In this document: piece by piece, positions 18,710 to 28,209 of the stretch
How the letters are laid out: each line of letters starts with the position of its first letter
Numbering within the stretch: position 1 is the first letter of the stretch
Assembly (NCBI GenBank): GCA_946222995.1
Contig: CAMIOS010000001.1
Coordinates: 186,001-250,000 of the forward strand
DNA from: an uncultured Enhydrobacter sp.
GTDB lineage: Bacteria; Pseudomonadota; Gammaproteobacteria; Pseudomonadales; Moraxellaceae
Direction of reading: 5' to 3'
DNA length: 64,000 nt
Translations under genes and position numbers: made by a program
The notes under the pieces: generated by a model
The model's input: the letters and a program-made list of their open reading frames with translations, nothing else
Database searches by the model: none
What the model was told of the DNA's origin: nothing

Positions 18710-19636
18710 ATGGCAGTGAATGTAATTATTAATCAACGACATCTTCAAATTCAACTTAAACAACTCGAAACCGTCTGGCAGACAGTGATTAATAATTATA
18801 ATCTTAGCCAAGCCGCCAAAGTGCTACACACGAGCCAATCAAGCCTAAGTAAGCATATTGCCGCTCTCGAAAATCAATTAAAAGCCGATGTATTTATTCG
18901 TCAAGGTAAACGTCTGATTGGTTTATCCGATATTGGACAAGAGCTCTTACCGCATATTGAAAAAATTTTTGTCGAGATTCGTACCATTGAGAATTTAACC
19001 CTCGACTTTCAAAACCCCACGCAGGGTGAACTCTCAGTTGCAACCACGCATACGCAAGCGCGCTATGTGTTACCGTGGGTGGTTAAACAATTTAAAGAGC
19101 GTTATCCCAACGTGCATTTGATTTTGAATCAAGCCGACCCCGAATCTATAGCCAATATGGTGGTACAAGGGCAAGCCGATATTGGTATCGCCACCGAATC
19201 ATTGCTCACCAAAGATAATTTGCAGTGTATCCGCTATTATGACTGGTATCATCATGTCATTGTGCCAAAAGGGCACGAATTGGCTGAGCAAAAAGAAATC
19301 GACATTCAGACGCTGGCGCAATATCCGATTATTACCTATCATGGCGGTTTTACAGGGCGCGGGGCGATTGACAAGGCGTTTCGTGAAGCAGGCATTACCC
19401 CAAATATTGTATTGACCGCACTTGATGCTGATGTGATTAGTACGTATGTTGGTCTAGGCATGGGTGTAGGTACAATTGCCGAAATGGCATTTGAGGGTGA
19501 ACACTACCGCAATTTAGTCAAAATTCCGACTAAAATTTTTGGCAAACATATTACTTGGATAGCCACGCGCGCAGACAGTGATGTGCGTAGTTTTGGCAAA
19601 GCCTTTATTGAACTTTGCCAAAAACAGTTTACGTAA
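18710..19636 (+). CDS. LysR-type regulator, CysB/Cbl-like
   Basis: 308 residues from the ATG at 18710, preceded by GGAAACAGG; an upstream TTG frame extension is disregarded. The winged helix-turn-helix covers about residues 15-70 (NLSQAAKVLHTSQSSLSKHI). The effector domain contains the CysB-like stretches TTHTQARYVLP and YHGGFTGRGAID, which in CysB form the sulfate/thiosulfate-binding pocket. It probably controls sulfur assimilation genes in response to sulfur status or N-acetylserine. No cys biosynthesis gene is adjacent; cysK lies about 40 kb away. The luciferase-like oxidoreductase 66 bases downstream may be co-transcribed, and some such enzymes desulfurise organosulfur compounds. Confidence 0.87.
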   Translation: MAVNVIINQRHLQIQLKQLETVWQTVINNYNLSQAAKVLHTSQSSLSKHIAALENQLKADVFIRQGKRLIGLSDIGQELLPHIEKIFVEIRTIENLTLDFQNPTQGELSVATTHTQARYVLPWVVKQFKERYPNVHLILNQADPESIANMVVQGQADIGIATESLLTKDNLQCIRYYDWYHHVIVPKGHELAEQKEIDIQTLAQYPIITYHGGFTGRGAIDKAFREAGITPNIVLTALDADVISTYVGLGMGVGTIAEMAFEGEHYRNLVKIPTKIFGKHITWIATRADSDVRSFGKAFIELCQKQFT

Positions 19637-19702
19637 CTGTCTATTTGATTTTCAAATATTTGCCTTTATATAGTGTAAATAAACGACACTAAAGGCTAAA
19701 TA

Positions 19703-20701
19703 ATGAAAAATATTCCCTTATCTTTTCTAGATCTTGTACCTGTACCACAAGGCAGTACCCCTAAAACTGCCTTACAACAAGCCGTCAAAATCGCCCAAAC
19801 TGCCGAAGCAGTGGGACTTAATCGTTATTGGCTTGCCGAACACCACAATATGCAAGGTATCGCCAGTACCGCGACGAGTGTACTGCTGTCACATATCGGT
19901 GCAAATACTCGCAAAATCCGTATTGGCTCGGGTGGCGTCATGTTGCCCAACCATGCGCCGCTTGTGATTGCCGAGCAATTTGGTACACTTGCCACGCTTT
20001 ATGGCGAGCGTATTGACTTGGGCGTGGGGCGTGCCCCTGGCACAGACGGGGCGACTTTTCGAGCGTTACGTCGCACTTATAATGACGCTGAAAACTTTCC
20101 GCAAGATGTGCAAGAGCTCATACACTATTTTGAACCTTTTACCAATCAAACGGTTGCTGCCATGCCTGCCAATGGTATGCACGTGCCTGTTTGGATTTTA
20201 GGTTCGTCATTGTTTGGGGCAAGTTTGGCAGCGGCGTTGGGTTTGCCATATGCCTTTGCCTCACATTTTGCACCGCAAATGCTGCAACAAGCGGTACAAG
20301 TGTATCGTGACAACTTTAAACCGTCAAAATATCTTGATAAACCGTATGTCATGGTGGCGGGTAATTTATTACTAGCAGATCGTGATAAAGATGCCCAATA
20401 TCATTTTACTTCTGCCCAACAAAGCTTTGTTAATCTTCGCCGTGGTAAACCGTCACAAATGCCAAAACCGATTGAAGATATCGAAAGCTATTGGAATTCG
20501 GCAGAAAAACATATGGTCGAATCCGCCTTGGCAATTTCCTTTGTGGGTTCGGTCGCGAGTGTTCAGCCAAAACTCGAGCAGTTTATTCATTTGATTGAAC
20601 CTGATGAAATGATTGTGACTTGTAATGTGTACGATAATGATGCACGATTACATTCACTTGAATTGGTCAAAGACTTAGGCGTTTTTGCATTAAATCCTTA
20701 A
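19703..20701 (+). CDS. Luciferase-like flavin-dependent oxidoreductase
   Basis: 332 residues. The N-terminal LSFLDLVPVPQGST, the WLAEHHNM motif and the later IRIGSGGVMLPNHAPLVIAEQFGTL-type region are hallmarks of the LLM family, close to the E. coli YhbW subgroup. These enzymes use reduced flavin, but the substrate of this subgroup is unknown. It follows the CysB-like regulator by 66 bases and ends at a strong bidirectional terminator shared with kdsB. A link to sulfur metabolism is suggested only by the neighbour. Confidence 0.88.
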   Translation: MKNIPLSFLDLVPVPQGSTPKTALQQAVKIAQTAEAVGLNRYWLAEHHNMQGIASTATSVLLSHIGANTRKIRIGSGGVMLPNHAPLVIAEQFGTLATLYGERIDLGVGRAPGTDGATFRALRRTYNDAENFPQDVQELIHYFEPFTNQTVAAMPANGMHVPVWILGSSLFGASLAAALGLPYAFASHFAPQMLQQAVQVYRDNFKPSKYLDKPYVMVAGNLLLADRDKDAQYHFTSAQQSFVNLRRGKPSQMPKPIEDIESYWNSAEKHMVESALAISFVGSVASVQPKLEQFIHLIEPDEMIVTCNVYDNDARLHSLELVKDLGVFALNP

Positions 20702-20718
20702 TTCAATATTACAATAAG

Positions 20719-20743
20719 AAAAGGCGTAATGAATGCGCCTTTT
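20719..20743. terminator. Bidirectional intrinsic terminator
   Basis: AAAAGGCG and CGCCTTTT form an 8-bp stem with a 9-base loop, with T runs in both directions. It lies between the convergent luciferase-like gene and kdsB. Confidence 0.9.
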
Positions 20744-20759
20744 TTAACGTAATTTTTAC

Positions 20760-21554
20760 CTATTCACTTTTTAAAAATTCTGTCAAATCCATTGCATTAA
20801 GTCTATCTAAATCTTCTTGTGTGTCCACGCCTGCAGGCAATTGGGCATTGGCAATATCAATGGCAATTTTAAAGCCATGCTCCATTATCCGTAGTTGTTC
20901 AAGGCTCTCTAATTGCTCAAGTTCAGCTTGTTGCCATGTGCTAAATTGCTGCAGCAAACTCACCCGATAGGCATACAAACCGAGATGACGTAACGCATTT
21001 TTGGGTGGAGTGGTATTATCAAGGTCATCTTTTGCCATCGCCATATCACGATCACACGGTATCGGTGCCCGACTAAAATATAACGCTTCATTTTGGACAT
21101 TTTTAACCACTTTCACGACTGAAGGACGGTAAAATTCTTCATTGGTCAAAATCGGCTCGGCAAGCGTTGCCATCACGCAATCATTTTTGGTCATCAATAA
21201 CTCACTGACTTGGCGAATTAAGCTTGTTGGTACCAGTGGCTCATCGCCTTGCATATTGATGACGATATCTTGGGGTGACCAGTTTTGGATTTGGGCGACT
21301 TCGGCGAGGCGGTCGGTGCCAGACGGGTGGCTTTGGCTAGTCATAATAACATTAGCACCATACTCACGGCAAAGCATTGCAATGCGATCATCATCGGTTG
21401 CGACATAGATTTCATCGGCGATCCCTGCTTGTTTAACGGCATTGGCTCGGTCAATCACCCATAAGATCATGGCTTTATCATGGATTTTAAGTAAAGGTTT
21501 GTTGGGCAAGCGAGTGCTTTTTAGGCGGGCGGGAATCACTAAATACTTTTTCAT
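20760..21554 (-). CDS. kdsB: CMP-Kdo synthetase KdsB
   Basis: 264 residues, normal length. The cytidylyltransferase N-terminus (VIPARLKSTRLPNKPLLKI) and later INMQGDEPLVP with its Mg-binding Asp are intact. It activates Kdo as CMP-Kdo for lipid A inner-core synthesis in the cytoplasm. It is the last gene of exbB-exbD-msbA-lpxK-kdsB, 17 bases after lpxK, and ends at a terminator. Confidence 0.95.
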   Translation of the reverse strand: MKKYLVIPARLKSTRLPNKPLLKIHDKAMILWVIDRANAVKQAGIADEIYVATDDDRIAMLCREYGANVIMTSQSHPSGTDRLAEVAQIQNWSPQDIVINMQGDEPLVPTSLIRQVSELLMTKNDCVMATLAEPILTNEEFYRPSVVKVVKNVQNEALYFSRAPIPCDRDMAMAKDDLDNTTPPKNALRHLGLYAYRVSLLQQFSTWQQAELEQLESLEQLRIMEHGFKIAIDIANAQLPAGVDTQEDLDRLNAMDLTEFLKSE

Positions 21555-21571
21555 GAGGTTACCTTGTTAGA

Positions 21572-22675
21572 TTATTTTGGTGTAATATTTAATTCTATCA
21601 TTGTTTTATCCACCATTCCTAATACCGCTTCGGATAATTCCGCCACCACAGGCAACACCCACAGCCGTGATTTTAATTTTTCTGCCGCCTTGCTATGATC
21701 ATTTTGTAGTAATACCCGAATTTTGACCGCATCTTTAGCGGTAATAAGAATTGGTAAATCTGGTAGGTCGGCAAAATCCGCTAATGTAAAAGCGTAATGG
21801 TCATTGAAGGGTTTTTCAATTAAATTAAAGTTTAGTTTACTTAGGCTATTAAAAAAACGATGTGGATAGCCAATGCCTGTCATCGCAATGACTTGCTGAC
21901 TGGCTAAAATTTGTTTATTATTACTTAGGCTATTTTGGTTTTGTTCAAATAACGCCATTGGCGGTTGTTCTACCAATCGCATAAACATTGTCTGATGTGT
22001 AAATTTTTCAAACATATTTTTTGGCAAAACTGCTGGTTCTAATTGCCAGTTTTTTTGATGAAAAATCACGGCCGTATTTGGCTCAAGTAATCGTTTTAAT
22101 GGCTCTCGCAAATAACCTACCGGTAAGACTTGACGATTACCAAACCCTCTATCACCATCGAGCACAATCCAGTTTTTATCACGGTCAAGGGCAAAATGCT
22201 GCAGACCATCATCGGCTAAAATCAGTTGCGTATTGGGAAAATGTTGTAACAGCAATTCAATGGCTTGTGCTCGATTCGGGCAAACTGCCATCGGCACAGG
22301 ATGACCCAGTATTTGAGTCGATTGGACAATTAAGCAGGGTTCATCGCCCACTTGGGCGGGCGTGGATTGGGGCGTGACAAGTGCAGGCATTTGCGTGGTA
22401 TTACCACCATACCCCCGACTAATCACCCCGACTTGGATATTCTTGCTTTGTAGATATGTGACAACGGCGATAATAAACGGTGTTTTACCACTGCCGCCAA
22501 CGGTGACATTGCCCACCACAATAACTGGCACAGGCGGATAATAGGTTCTTTTTAATCCCAATTGATAAGCTTTTTTATTAAGCCAAAAAATAACACGGTA
22601 TAACCAAGACAGGGGCAGTAGCAACCAAAGCCACCAAGCCTGATTGTGCCATGCTTTGAGAAAGACTTGCTCCAT
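21572..22675 (-). CDS. lpxK: Tetraacyldisaccharide 4'-kinase LpxK
   Basis: 367 residues. An N-terminal membrane-associated segment (about 10-31) precedes the Walker A loop VGNVTVGGSGKTPF. The LADDGLQHFAL region is the conserved DDGxQH catalytic site. LpxK phosphorylates the 4' position of the lipid A precursor at the inner membrane. It lies between msbA and kdsB in the envelope operon. Two copies of the dispersed CTTAGGCTATT motif occur within it, both read as NSLS (in QNSLSNN and FNSLSKL). Confidence 0.94.
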   Translation of the reverse strand: MEQVFLKAWHNQAWWLWLLLPLSWLYRVIFWLNKKAYQLGLKRTYYPPVPVIVVGNVTVGGSGKTPFIIAVVTYLQSKNIQVGVISRGYGGNTTQMPALVTPQSTPAQVGDEPCLIVQSTQILGHPVPMAVCPNRAQAIELLLQHFPNTQLILADDGLQHFALDRDKNWIVLDGDRGFGNRQVLPVGYLREPLKRLLEPNTAVIFHQKNWQLEPAVLPKNMFEKFTHQTMFMRLVEQPPMALFEQNQNSLSNNKQILASQQVIAMTGIGYPHRFFNSLSKLNFNLIEKPFNDHYAFTLADFADLPDLPILITAKDAVKIRVLLQNDHSKAAEKLKSRLWVLPVVAELSEAVLGMVDKTMIELNITPK

Positions 22676-22702
22676 TGGGTTTTTCCATGAAATTTTTTTT
22701 AA

Positions 22703-24511
22703 TTAATTATCAAACATATCTTCTTCAAAGTTACGCTCATAGAGCTTAGCATAGCGACCTTGCTTGGCAAGTAGTTGATCATGCGAGCCCATTTCAACAA
22801 TAGACCCATTTTCCATTACCACGATTTTATCGGCATTTTGAATGGTCGTGAGGCGATGGGCGATAACGATGGTGGTACGGTTTTTCATCACGGTTTCTAG
22901 GGCTTGTTGGATATAGAACTCGGATTCATTGTCGAGGGCACTGGTGGCTTCATCAAGTATTAAAATTGGCGCATCTTTGAGCAAGGCACGCGCGATGGAT
23001 AGACGCTGACGTTGCCCGCCTGATAGCTGCAAGCCTTCTGCGCCGATAAGCGTATCATAGCCTTGAGGCAACTGCATAATAAATTCATGGGCATAGGCGG
23101 CTTTGGCGGCGGCAACTACTTGTTCTCGACTTTTGCTAGTAAGCTCGCCATAGGCGATATTATTGGCAATGGTGGTGTTAAATAAAATCACTTGTTGATT
23201 AACGCTCGCAATTTGCGAACGCAAACTCGATAAAGTCAAGTCTTCAAGTTTTATCCCATCTAGTAAAATCTGTCCAGTCGTCACCGGCATGGCGCGCATT
23301 AGCGCATTAACAATGGTGGTTTTGCCTGCCCCACTGCGCCCGACCAATGCCACCGTTTCACCCGATTTGATAGACAGATTTAAGTTATCAATGGCTTTTT
23401 TACCATCCTCATACACAATATCCACATTGATAAAGTCAATATCACCATTCAGGGTTGCAACCGTTGAGCCGGTATCTTGTTCCCCCGGTTCATCAATTAG
23501 TGTGAAAACTGAATCTGCCGCTGCCAAACCTTTTTGTAAGCCTTGGTTCACATCCGTCAACGAACGCACCGGTTTACTGAGTAACCCTGCCGCCCCAATA
23601 TAAGCTATAAACTCACCTGCACTCATATTAACCAACACTTGTGGGCGAAGCGCAATCCATACTACTACCGACATGGCGAATGCCAAGATCAGCTGAACAA
23701 CCGGTGTATTGACACTATTGGTGACGACAATTCTAAGACCATTTTTTAGATTGTCTTGCGACGCTTTATCAAATCGAGCAAGCTCGGTAGCTTGTCCGCC
23801 ATAATTTTTGACCACTTGGTAGCCATTAATCACTTCATTGGTAATATGGCTAACTTCTCCCATCGATCGTTGGATACTTTTTGACAATTTTTGAAATCGT
23901 TTACTTGCTTGCCGCACCAAATAAAAAATAGGTGGTAACACCACAAATAACATTAGACTTAACCGCCAATTAATATACAGCATCGTACCAAGCAAGCTAA
24001 TGACCGTCAGACCATCCCTGAGTATGGTCTTGAGTGTATCAGTACTTGCTGCAGTTACTTGTTCAACGTTAAAAATAAGCTTGGCAGAAATCTCACCTGC
24101 ATTGTGCTGTAAATAAAACTGGATAGGCAAGCGCAATAGTTGCTCAAATACTTGGACACGCAATTGATAAACCAAATTACGTGAAATCAGCGCACTATAA
24201 TAATTTCCCAAAAACGAACCAAAGCCTCTGAGTGCAAATAATGCGATAATCAGTATGGGAAATAAATTCAGATAATGACGATTTTTGTTATTGATAGCAT
24301 CAATAATAAATTGCATCAGCTTTGCCACGCCTGCCTCAGTAGCGGCATTGATCGCAAATCCGATGATCACTAGAAGAATGTATTTCCAATAGGGCGTGAT
24401 ATAGCGCAACAGGCGTTGGTAGGTCTGCCATCGACTGGGCTTAGGGGACAGCGCATTGGTATCATGGGTAACAGGCTTTTGAGTGGGTTTTATCATAGGG
24501 TTATTAAGCAT
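22703..24511 (-). CDS. msbA: Lipid A exporter MsbA (ABC transporter)
   Basis: 602 residues from the ATG at 24511; a TTG 15 bases upstream is also open. The N-terminal membrane domain has about six helices (residues 40-310). The ATPase domain has Walker A GRSGAGKTT, the signature LSGGQRQRLSIARALL and Walker B ILILDEATSALD. As a half transporter it dimerises and flips lipid A-core to the outer leaflet of the inner membrane. It lies 18 bases after exbD and 27 bases before lpxK, the classical msbA-lpxK pairing. Confidence 0.94.
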   Translation of the reverse strand: MLNNPMIKPTQKPVTHDTNALSPKPSRWQTYQRLLRYITPYWKYILLVIIGFAINAATEAGVAKLMQFIIDAINNKNRHYLNLFPILIIALFALRGFGSFLGNYYSALISRNLVYQLRVQVFEQLLRLPIQFYLQHNAGEISAKLIFNVEQVTAASTDTLKTILRDGLTVISLLGTMLYINWRLSLMLFVVLPPIFYLVRQASKRFQKLSKSIQRSMGEVSHITNEVINGYQVVKNYGGQATELARFDKASQDNLKNGLRIVVTNSVNTPVVQLILAFAMSVVVWIALRPQVLVNMSAGEFIAYIGAAGLLSKPVRSLTDVNQGLQKGLAAADSVFTLIDEPGEQDTGSTVATLNGDIDFINVDIVYEDGKKAIDNLNLSIKSGETVALVGRSGAGKTTIVNALMRAMPVTTGQILLDGIKLEDLTLSSLRSQIASVNQQVILFNTTIANNIAYGELTSKSREQVVAAAKAAYAHEFIMQLPQGYDTLIGAEGLQLSGGQRQRLSIARALLKDAPILILDEATSALDNESEFYIQQALETVMKNRTTIVIAHRLTTIQNADKIVVMENGSIVEMGSHDQLLAKQGRYAKLYERNFEEDMFDN

Positions 24512-24529
24512 CGTACAAACAGACAAGCG

Positions 24530-25009
24530 TCAGTTGGCTGACTTAGATGGCTTGGCGAGAGCAGTCGCTGCGCCAATATTAGCCGCTTCTGGTGACCCAG
24601 CTGGCACAATGGTACTAATATTTAGATTCATAAAGCCTAATTTACCTGCCACGTCCATGACGCGCACGACAGATTGGTGCGAGGCCTCACCATCCGCAGA
24701 AATGACAAATAATAATTTGCGGTTATCACCTGCTTCTTGGCGAATCATCGAAATCAGTTCTGCCTCGCCGTTGCCCGCTAACGCAATGCCATTGACCAAA
24801 TAACTACCGTCTTTTTGTACCGCTACTTCAATCCGTTGGTCTTTTTCAGTAATGGGTACCCCTTCGGCTTGCGGCAAAACAATATTTAATTTGCTAAAAT
24901 GGTTAAAAGTCGTTGAAAGTAATAAAAATACAATTAAAAACAACAGACAGTCAATCATTGGGGTTAGATTGATGTCAAGTGGCTCAACGGTTGGTTTACG
25001 AAAACGCAT
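24530..25009 (-). CDS. exbD: ExbD/TolR-family energy transducer
   Basis: 159 residues. A short cytoplasmic N-terminus precedes one transmembrane helix (LTPMIDCLLFLIVFLLLSTT) that carries the conserved proton-path Asp. The rest is a periplasmic domain. ExbD works with ExbB to couple the proton gradient to TonB or a similar energiser. The exbB-exbD pair directly upstream of msbA-lpxK-kdsB is a known gammaproteobacterial arrangement. No tonB is adjacent, so the partner is unknown. Confidence 0.9.
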   Translation of the reverse strand: MRFRKPTVEPLDINLTPMIDCLLFLIVFLLLSTTFNHFSKLNIVLPQAEGVPITEKDQRIEVAVQKDGSYLVNGIALAGNGEAELISMIRQEAGDNRKLLFVISADGEASHQSVVRVMDVAGKLGFMNLNISTIVPAGSPEAANIGAATALAKPSKSAN

Positions 25010-25058
25010 GTGTCACTTTCCCCATTTAAAGCAAGCTATCAGCTTGATTCGTCATGAT

Positions 25059-25697
25059 TTAGGCAGCTGGCTTGTTATCAGTTTTGATTAAATGATTATC
25101 AAGTAAATCCTGTACCATTAAACCCGCTTCTTGCTCAAAACGGGCATTAATATCAACAATTTTACGCTGAAAATAGCGATACGCAATAACGGCAGGTATT
25201 GCCACCACCATACCGCCTGCCGTAGTAATTAACGCTTGGGATACGCCTGCCGCTAACAGGGTCGGGTCTTGCATTGAGCCTTCGGTAATGGCCAAAAATG
25301 AGGTAATAATACCTAACACGGTTCCCAATAGCCCTAATAAAGGGGCAATTGCCCCAATGGTACCTAGCATATTGATATTTTTTTCAAGTTGGTGAATTTG
25401 GACACTGGCACGGTTTTCCATGTGCATGGTCATTGAATCAAGCCCATAACCTCGATACAATAACCCTGTCGCCAAAATATCACCCAGGGGCGAATTATTT
25501 TTAACATTGGTTAAGGACTGCCGGTCAATATCGCCTTGCTCTATTAGACGGTTCATGAGTTGCTCACGAAGCTGCAACGGAGCAACTTGAGAAAAGCGCA
25601 ATTTGATACCCCGTTCAATCATAATAATGACCATAAAAATTGAACAAAGCACAATGGGTGCCATTAGCCAACCACCTGCTTTAACTAACTCCCACAT
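25059..25697 (-). CDS. exbB: ExbB/TolQ-family proton channel subunit
   Basis: 212 residues. Three hydrophobic helices are visible: near 10-30, at about 105-130 (NMLGTIGAIAPLLGLLGTVLGI) and at about 150-175 (GVSQALITTAGGMVVAIPAVIAY), the usual MotA/TolQ/ExbB pattern with the conserved Thr and Pro-Gly features. It forms the ion channel with ExbD. It is the first gene of the envelope operon, 49 bases before exbD. Confidence 0.9.
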   Translation of the reverse strand: MWELVKAGGWLMAPIVLCSIFMVIIMIERGIKLRFSQVAPLQLREQLMNRLIEQGDIDRQSLTNVKNNSPLGDILATGLLYRGYGLDSMTMHMENRASVQIHQLEKNINMLGTIGAIAPLLGLLGTVLGIITSFLAITEGSMQDPTLLAAGVSQALITTAGGMVVAIPAVIAYRYFQRKIVDINARFEQEAGLMVQDLLDNHLIKTDNKPAA

Positions 25698-25773
25698 GCT
25701 ACGTCTCTCTTAGCGTTTTTGACCAAACTATAATTAATAAAACTGTTCACTCACTGATTAAAACTAAAACTGG

Positions 25774-27021
25774 TTAGATTTCTTGTTGCAATTGCTTGAG
25801 CAACGCTTGCAATTCTTCAGGATTATGAAAAAAGATTTCAATACTGCCCTTCCCAGTTGATGAGCCTTTTACTTTTACCACCGCACCAAGTTGTTCAGAA
25901 AGTTGCTGATTAAGCCGTAATCGCTCAAAGTCCAGTTCTTTGTTGGGTTTGGTTTCTTTGGGGTCAAGAATCTCTTTTACAAGTTGTTCGGTTTGGCGAA
26001 CGGTTAGCTGCTCGTTAACAATTTTTCGGGCTATCATCGGCTGCTGTGCCGCAGATAATGACAATAAAGCACGGGCATGCCCCATATCCATTAAGCCATC
26101 ATTTAGATGGGTTTTGACATCATCATGGAGCTGATTAAGACGTAATAAATTGGATACCGTGGTACGGGCTTTACCGACCACATCAGCAATTTGGGCATGA
26201 CTCATACCAAATTCATCATGAAAGCGCTGTAAAGCAACCGCTTGTTCCATGACAGATAAGTCTTCGCGTTGGATATTTTCGATCAATGCCAAGGCTATCG
26301 CCAAGTCATCTGACATCGGGCGAATAATTGCAGGAATATGGGTTAATCCTGCAATTTGTGCAGCTCGCCAGCGGCGTTCCCCAGCGATGATTTCATGGGT
26401 GATGCCTGACTTGGCTTGGGTGTTTGTCAATGGACGAATGACGATGGGTTGCATCACGCCATGTTGTTTGATAGAGGTGGCTAATTCTTGTAATGTCTCT
26501 TCCCCTAAATCTAAGCGAGGTTGGTATTTGCCACGCTGCAAGGTATTAACATCAATATGTAATAAATTAAGTTGGCTGTCTTCTACAAGATGTGTTTGGG
26601 TCGTATGAGTTACTGCAGCATTTTGTTGGCTATCATGTTTAGCACTGACCGTTACGTCTTGGAAAACTTTATTAAATTTTGTTGGTGTCTCTATAGCTAA
26701 ATTGGTATTTTTGGGGGATTCGTTTGTAGCATTGATTGGTTGTGGCAGCGTTTGGTTGCTTTGCGTATTGAGGTTTTGTGCATCTAGGTATTGCGTATTT
26801 GTGTTTTGCGTATAAGTATCTTGAGAACTGCCTAGCGCATTTGTTTTTTTATGAGTGGATTTTTGCTCATTATTATCTACCAACACAGATTGTGATTGCG
26901 TATCTTGGGTGGGAGCAATATGGGCATCAGCAAGGTTACCTGCAATCAATTTTTCTTTTTTGATTGAACCAAGTAATGCATCAAGCCCACGATTAGATGC
27001 TAATCCACGCTTTTTTGCCAT
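25774..27021 (-). CDS. parB: Chromosome-partitioning protein ParB, extended N-terminus
   Basis: 415 residues, over 100 more than usual. After the start (KKRGLASNRGLDALLGSI, a typical ParA-contacting N-terminus) comes a Gln/Asn/Thr-rich stretch at about 40-150. The conserved core then begins with VNTLQRGKYQPR, the CTP-binding GERRWRAAQ, and the helix-turn-helix region SHAQIADVVGKARTTVSNLLRL. ParB binds parS and slides as a CTP clamp to help segregate the chromosome. It is separated from parA by 339 bases, unlike the usual tight parAB pair. No convincing parS site was found in the window. Confidence 0.93.
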   Translation of the reverse strand: MAKKRGLASNRGLDALLGSIKKEKLIAGNLADAHIAPTQDTQSQSVLVDNNEQKSTHKKTNALGSSQDTYTQNTNTQYLDAQNLNTQSNQTLPQPINATNESPKNTNLAIETPTKFNKVFQDVTVSAKHDSQQNAAVTHTTQTHLVEDSQLNLLHIDVNTLQRGKYQPRLDLGEETLQELATSIKQHGVMQPIVIRPLTNTQAKSGITHEIIAGERRWRAAQIAGLTHIPAIIRPMSDDLAIALALIENIQREDLSVMEQAVALQRFHDEFGMSHAQIADVVGKARTTVSNLLRLNQLHDDVKTHLNDGLMDMGHARALLSLSAAQQPMIARKIVNEQLTVRQTEQLVKEILDPKETKPNKELDFERLRLNQQLSEQLGAVVKVKGSSTGKGSIEIFFHNPEELQALLKQLQQEI

Positions 27022-27169
27022 GTCAATTTCCCATTGTGTCTAGCTATTTTTCAAAATACTTGCATGATGACTGAAACGTTCCACCTGACACAATTTTTGT
27101 GTAGCCAGGTAGATTAAGGGTGCTTATATTAGCAGATTCGCTTTTTGATACAAAGAATTATTCAATAAA

Positions 27170-27197
27170 AAGCTTAAATTTATTGCAATTTAAGCTT
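27170..27197 (-). terminator. AT-rich hairpin between parA and parB
   Basis: AAGCTTAAATT and AATTTAAGCTT form an 11-bp perfect stem with a 6-base loop. On the minus strand it is followed by TTTTTATTG, so it could end parA transcription. The remaining intergenic sequence (27022-27360) is AT-rich and must hold a parB promoter if this hairpin terminates; I see nothing else in it. Confidence 0.45.
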
Positions 27198-27360
27198 AAG
27201 CGTAATTAATCCAACTTACTTTGTTTAGGGGTATAATACAACGTGGTTTACCAATAATATTTCCTAATAAGTTAACTGACCTATTTAAACACTATTTAAA
27301 AATAGCTAGTAGCTTGTCGTGAACTTTTTTTAAGCTTGTGTCTGCAAGCAAGAAAGTTGT

Positions 27361-28152
27361 TTATGTTTTTTTAATCACTTCATCGGCTAACGCAAGATAC
27401 GCCTGCGCGCCTTTTGAATTGGCTTCATACATCATAGCAGGCACGCCATGCGCGGGGGCTTCGGCAAGTCGCACATTACGGGGAATGATGGTATTAAATA
27501 AAATTGAGCCAAAATGTACTGCCAGTTCGTGTGAGACGTCATTGGCAAGGGTGTTACGGGGATCAAACATGGTGCGTAACACGCCTCGAATGTGCAGTTG
27601 CGGGTTGAGTTCGGTCAAGCGTTCGATGGTTTGGGATAAATCAGCCAACCCTTCTAGGGCAAAATACTCACATTGCATGGGAATAATCACCCCACGAGCC
27701 ACACACATGGCATTAATAGTCAATAAACTTAGGCTAGGCGCACAATCAATGATAATATAATCATAGGGCTTAATTTTTTTGGTTTTATTAGTCGACAAAT
27801 TAGACTCATTTGCCAAATGTTCCATTGCCGTTGCCAAAATCGCATGATTGTTGGCAATTTGGCTTAGCGATAAATCAATCCCTGATAACTCATTGTTTGC
27901 CCCAATGACATCATAGCCTGCGACCGATGGCACAATGGCTTGTTGCATCGGCAAATCATCAAGCAGCACATCGGCAATACTATACTCAAGCCCGCGTTTA
28001 TCTAGACCTGATGCGGTGGTCGCGTTGCCTTGGGCGTCAAGGTCGATCAGCAGTACTTTTTTATGGCGATGAGCCAATGCCGCCGCTAGATTAACGGCAG
28101 TGGTAGTTTTACCCACCCCGCCCTTTTGATTTGCAATGGCTAGAATATCCAT
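27361..28152 (-). CDS. parA: Chromosome-partitioning ATPase ParA/Soj
   Basis: 263 residues. The deviant Walker A KGGVGKTTTAVNLAAAL near the N-terminus, the Walker A' DLDAQGNATT and Walker B YIIIDCAPSLSLLT define chromosomal ParA/Soj. It binds DNA as an ATP dimer and works with ParB in origin segregation. It follows rsmG by 57 bases, matching the conserved rsmG-parA-parB order near many bacterial origins. Confidence 0.95.
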   Translation of the reverse strand: MDILAIANQKGGVGKTTTAVNLAAALAHRHKKVLLIDLDAQGNATTASGLDKRGLEYSIADVLLDDLPMQQAIVPSVAGYDVIGANNELSGIDLSLSQIANNHAILATAMEHLANESNLSTNKTKKIKPYDYIIIDCAPSLSLLTINAMCVARGVIIPMQCEYFALEGLADLSQTIERLTELNPQLHIRGVLRTMFDPRNTLANDVSHELAVHFGSILFNTIIPRNVRLAEAPAHGVPAMMYEANSKGAQAYLALADEVIKKT

Positions 28153-28209
28153 TCACACTCTCTTTGAAATTTCTTTAAACGTTATTTAAATAATTTTAAA
28201 AATTTTCTG

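Noticed and set aside
18841..18860. AGCCTAAGTAAG in the LysR gene as a motif copy
   Set aside because: It lacks the AAAAT end and encodes the conserved SLSK of the helix-turn-helix, so it is explained by coding.
27078..27091. parS-like sequence upstream of parB
   Set aside because: GTTCCACCTGACAC matches only 11 of 14 positions of the usual palindrome and breaks its symmetry.
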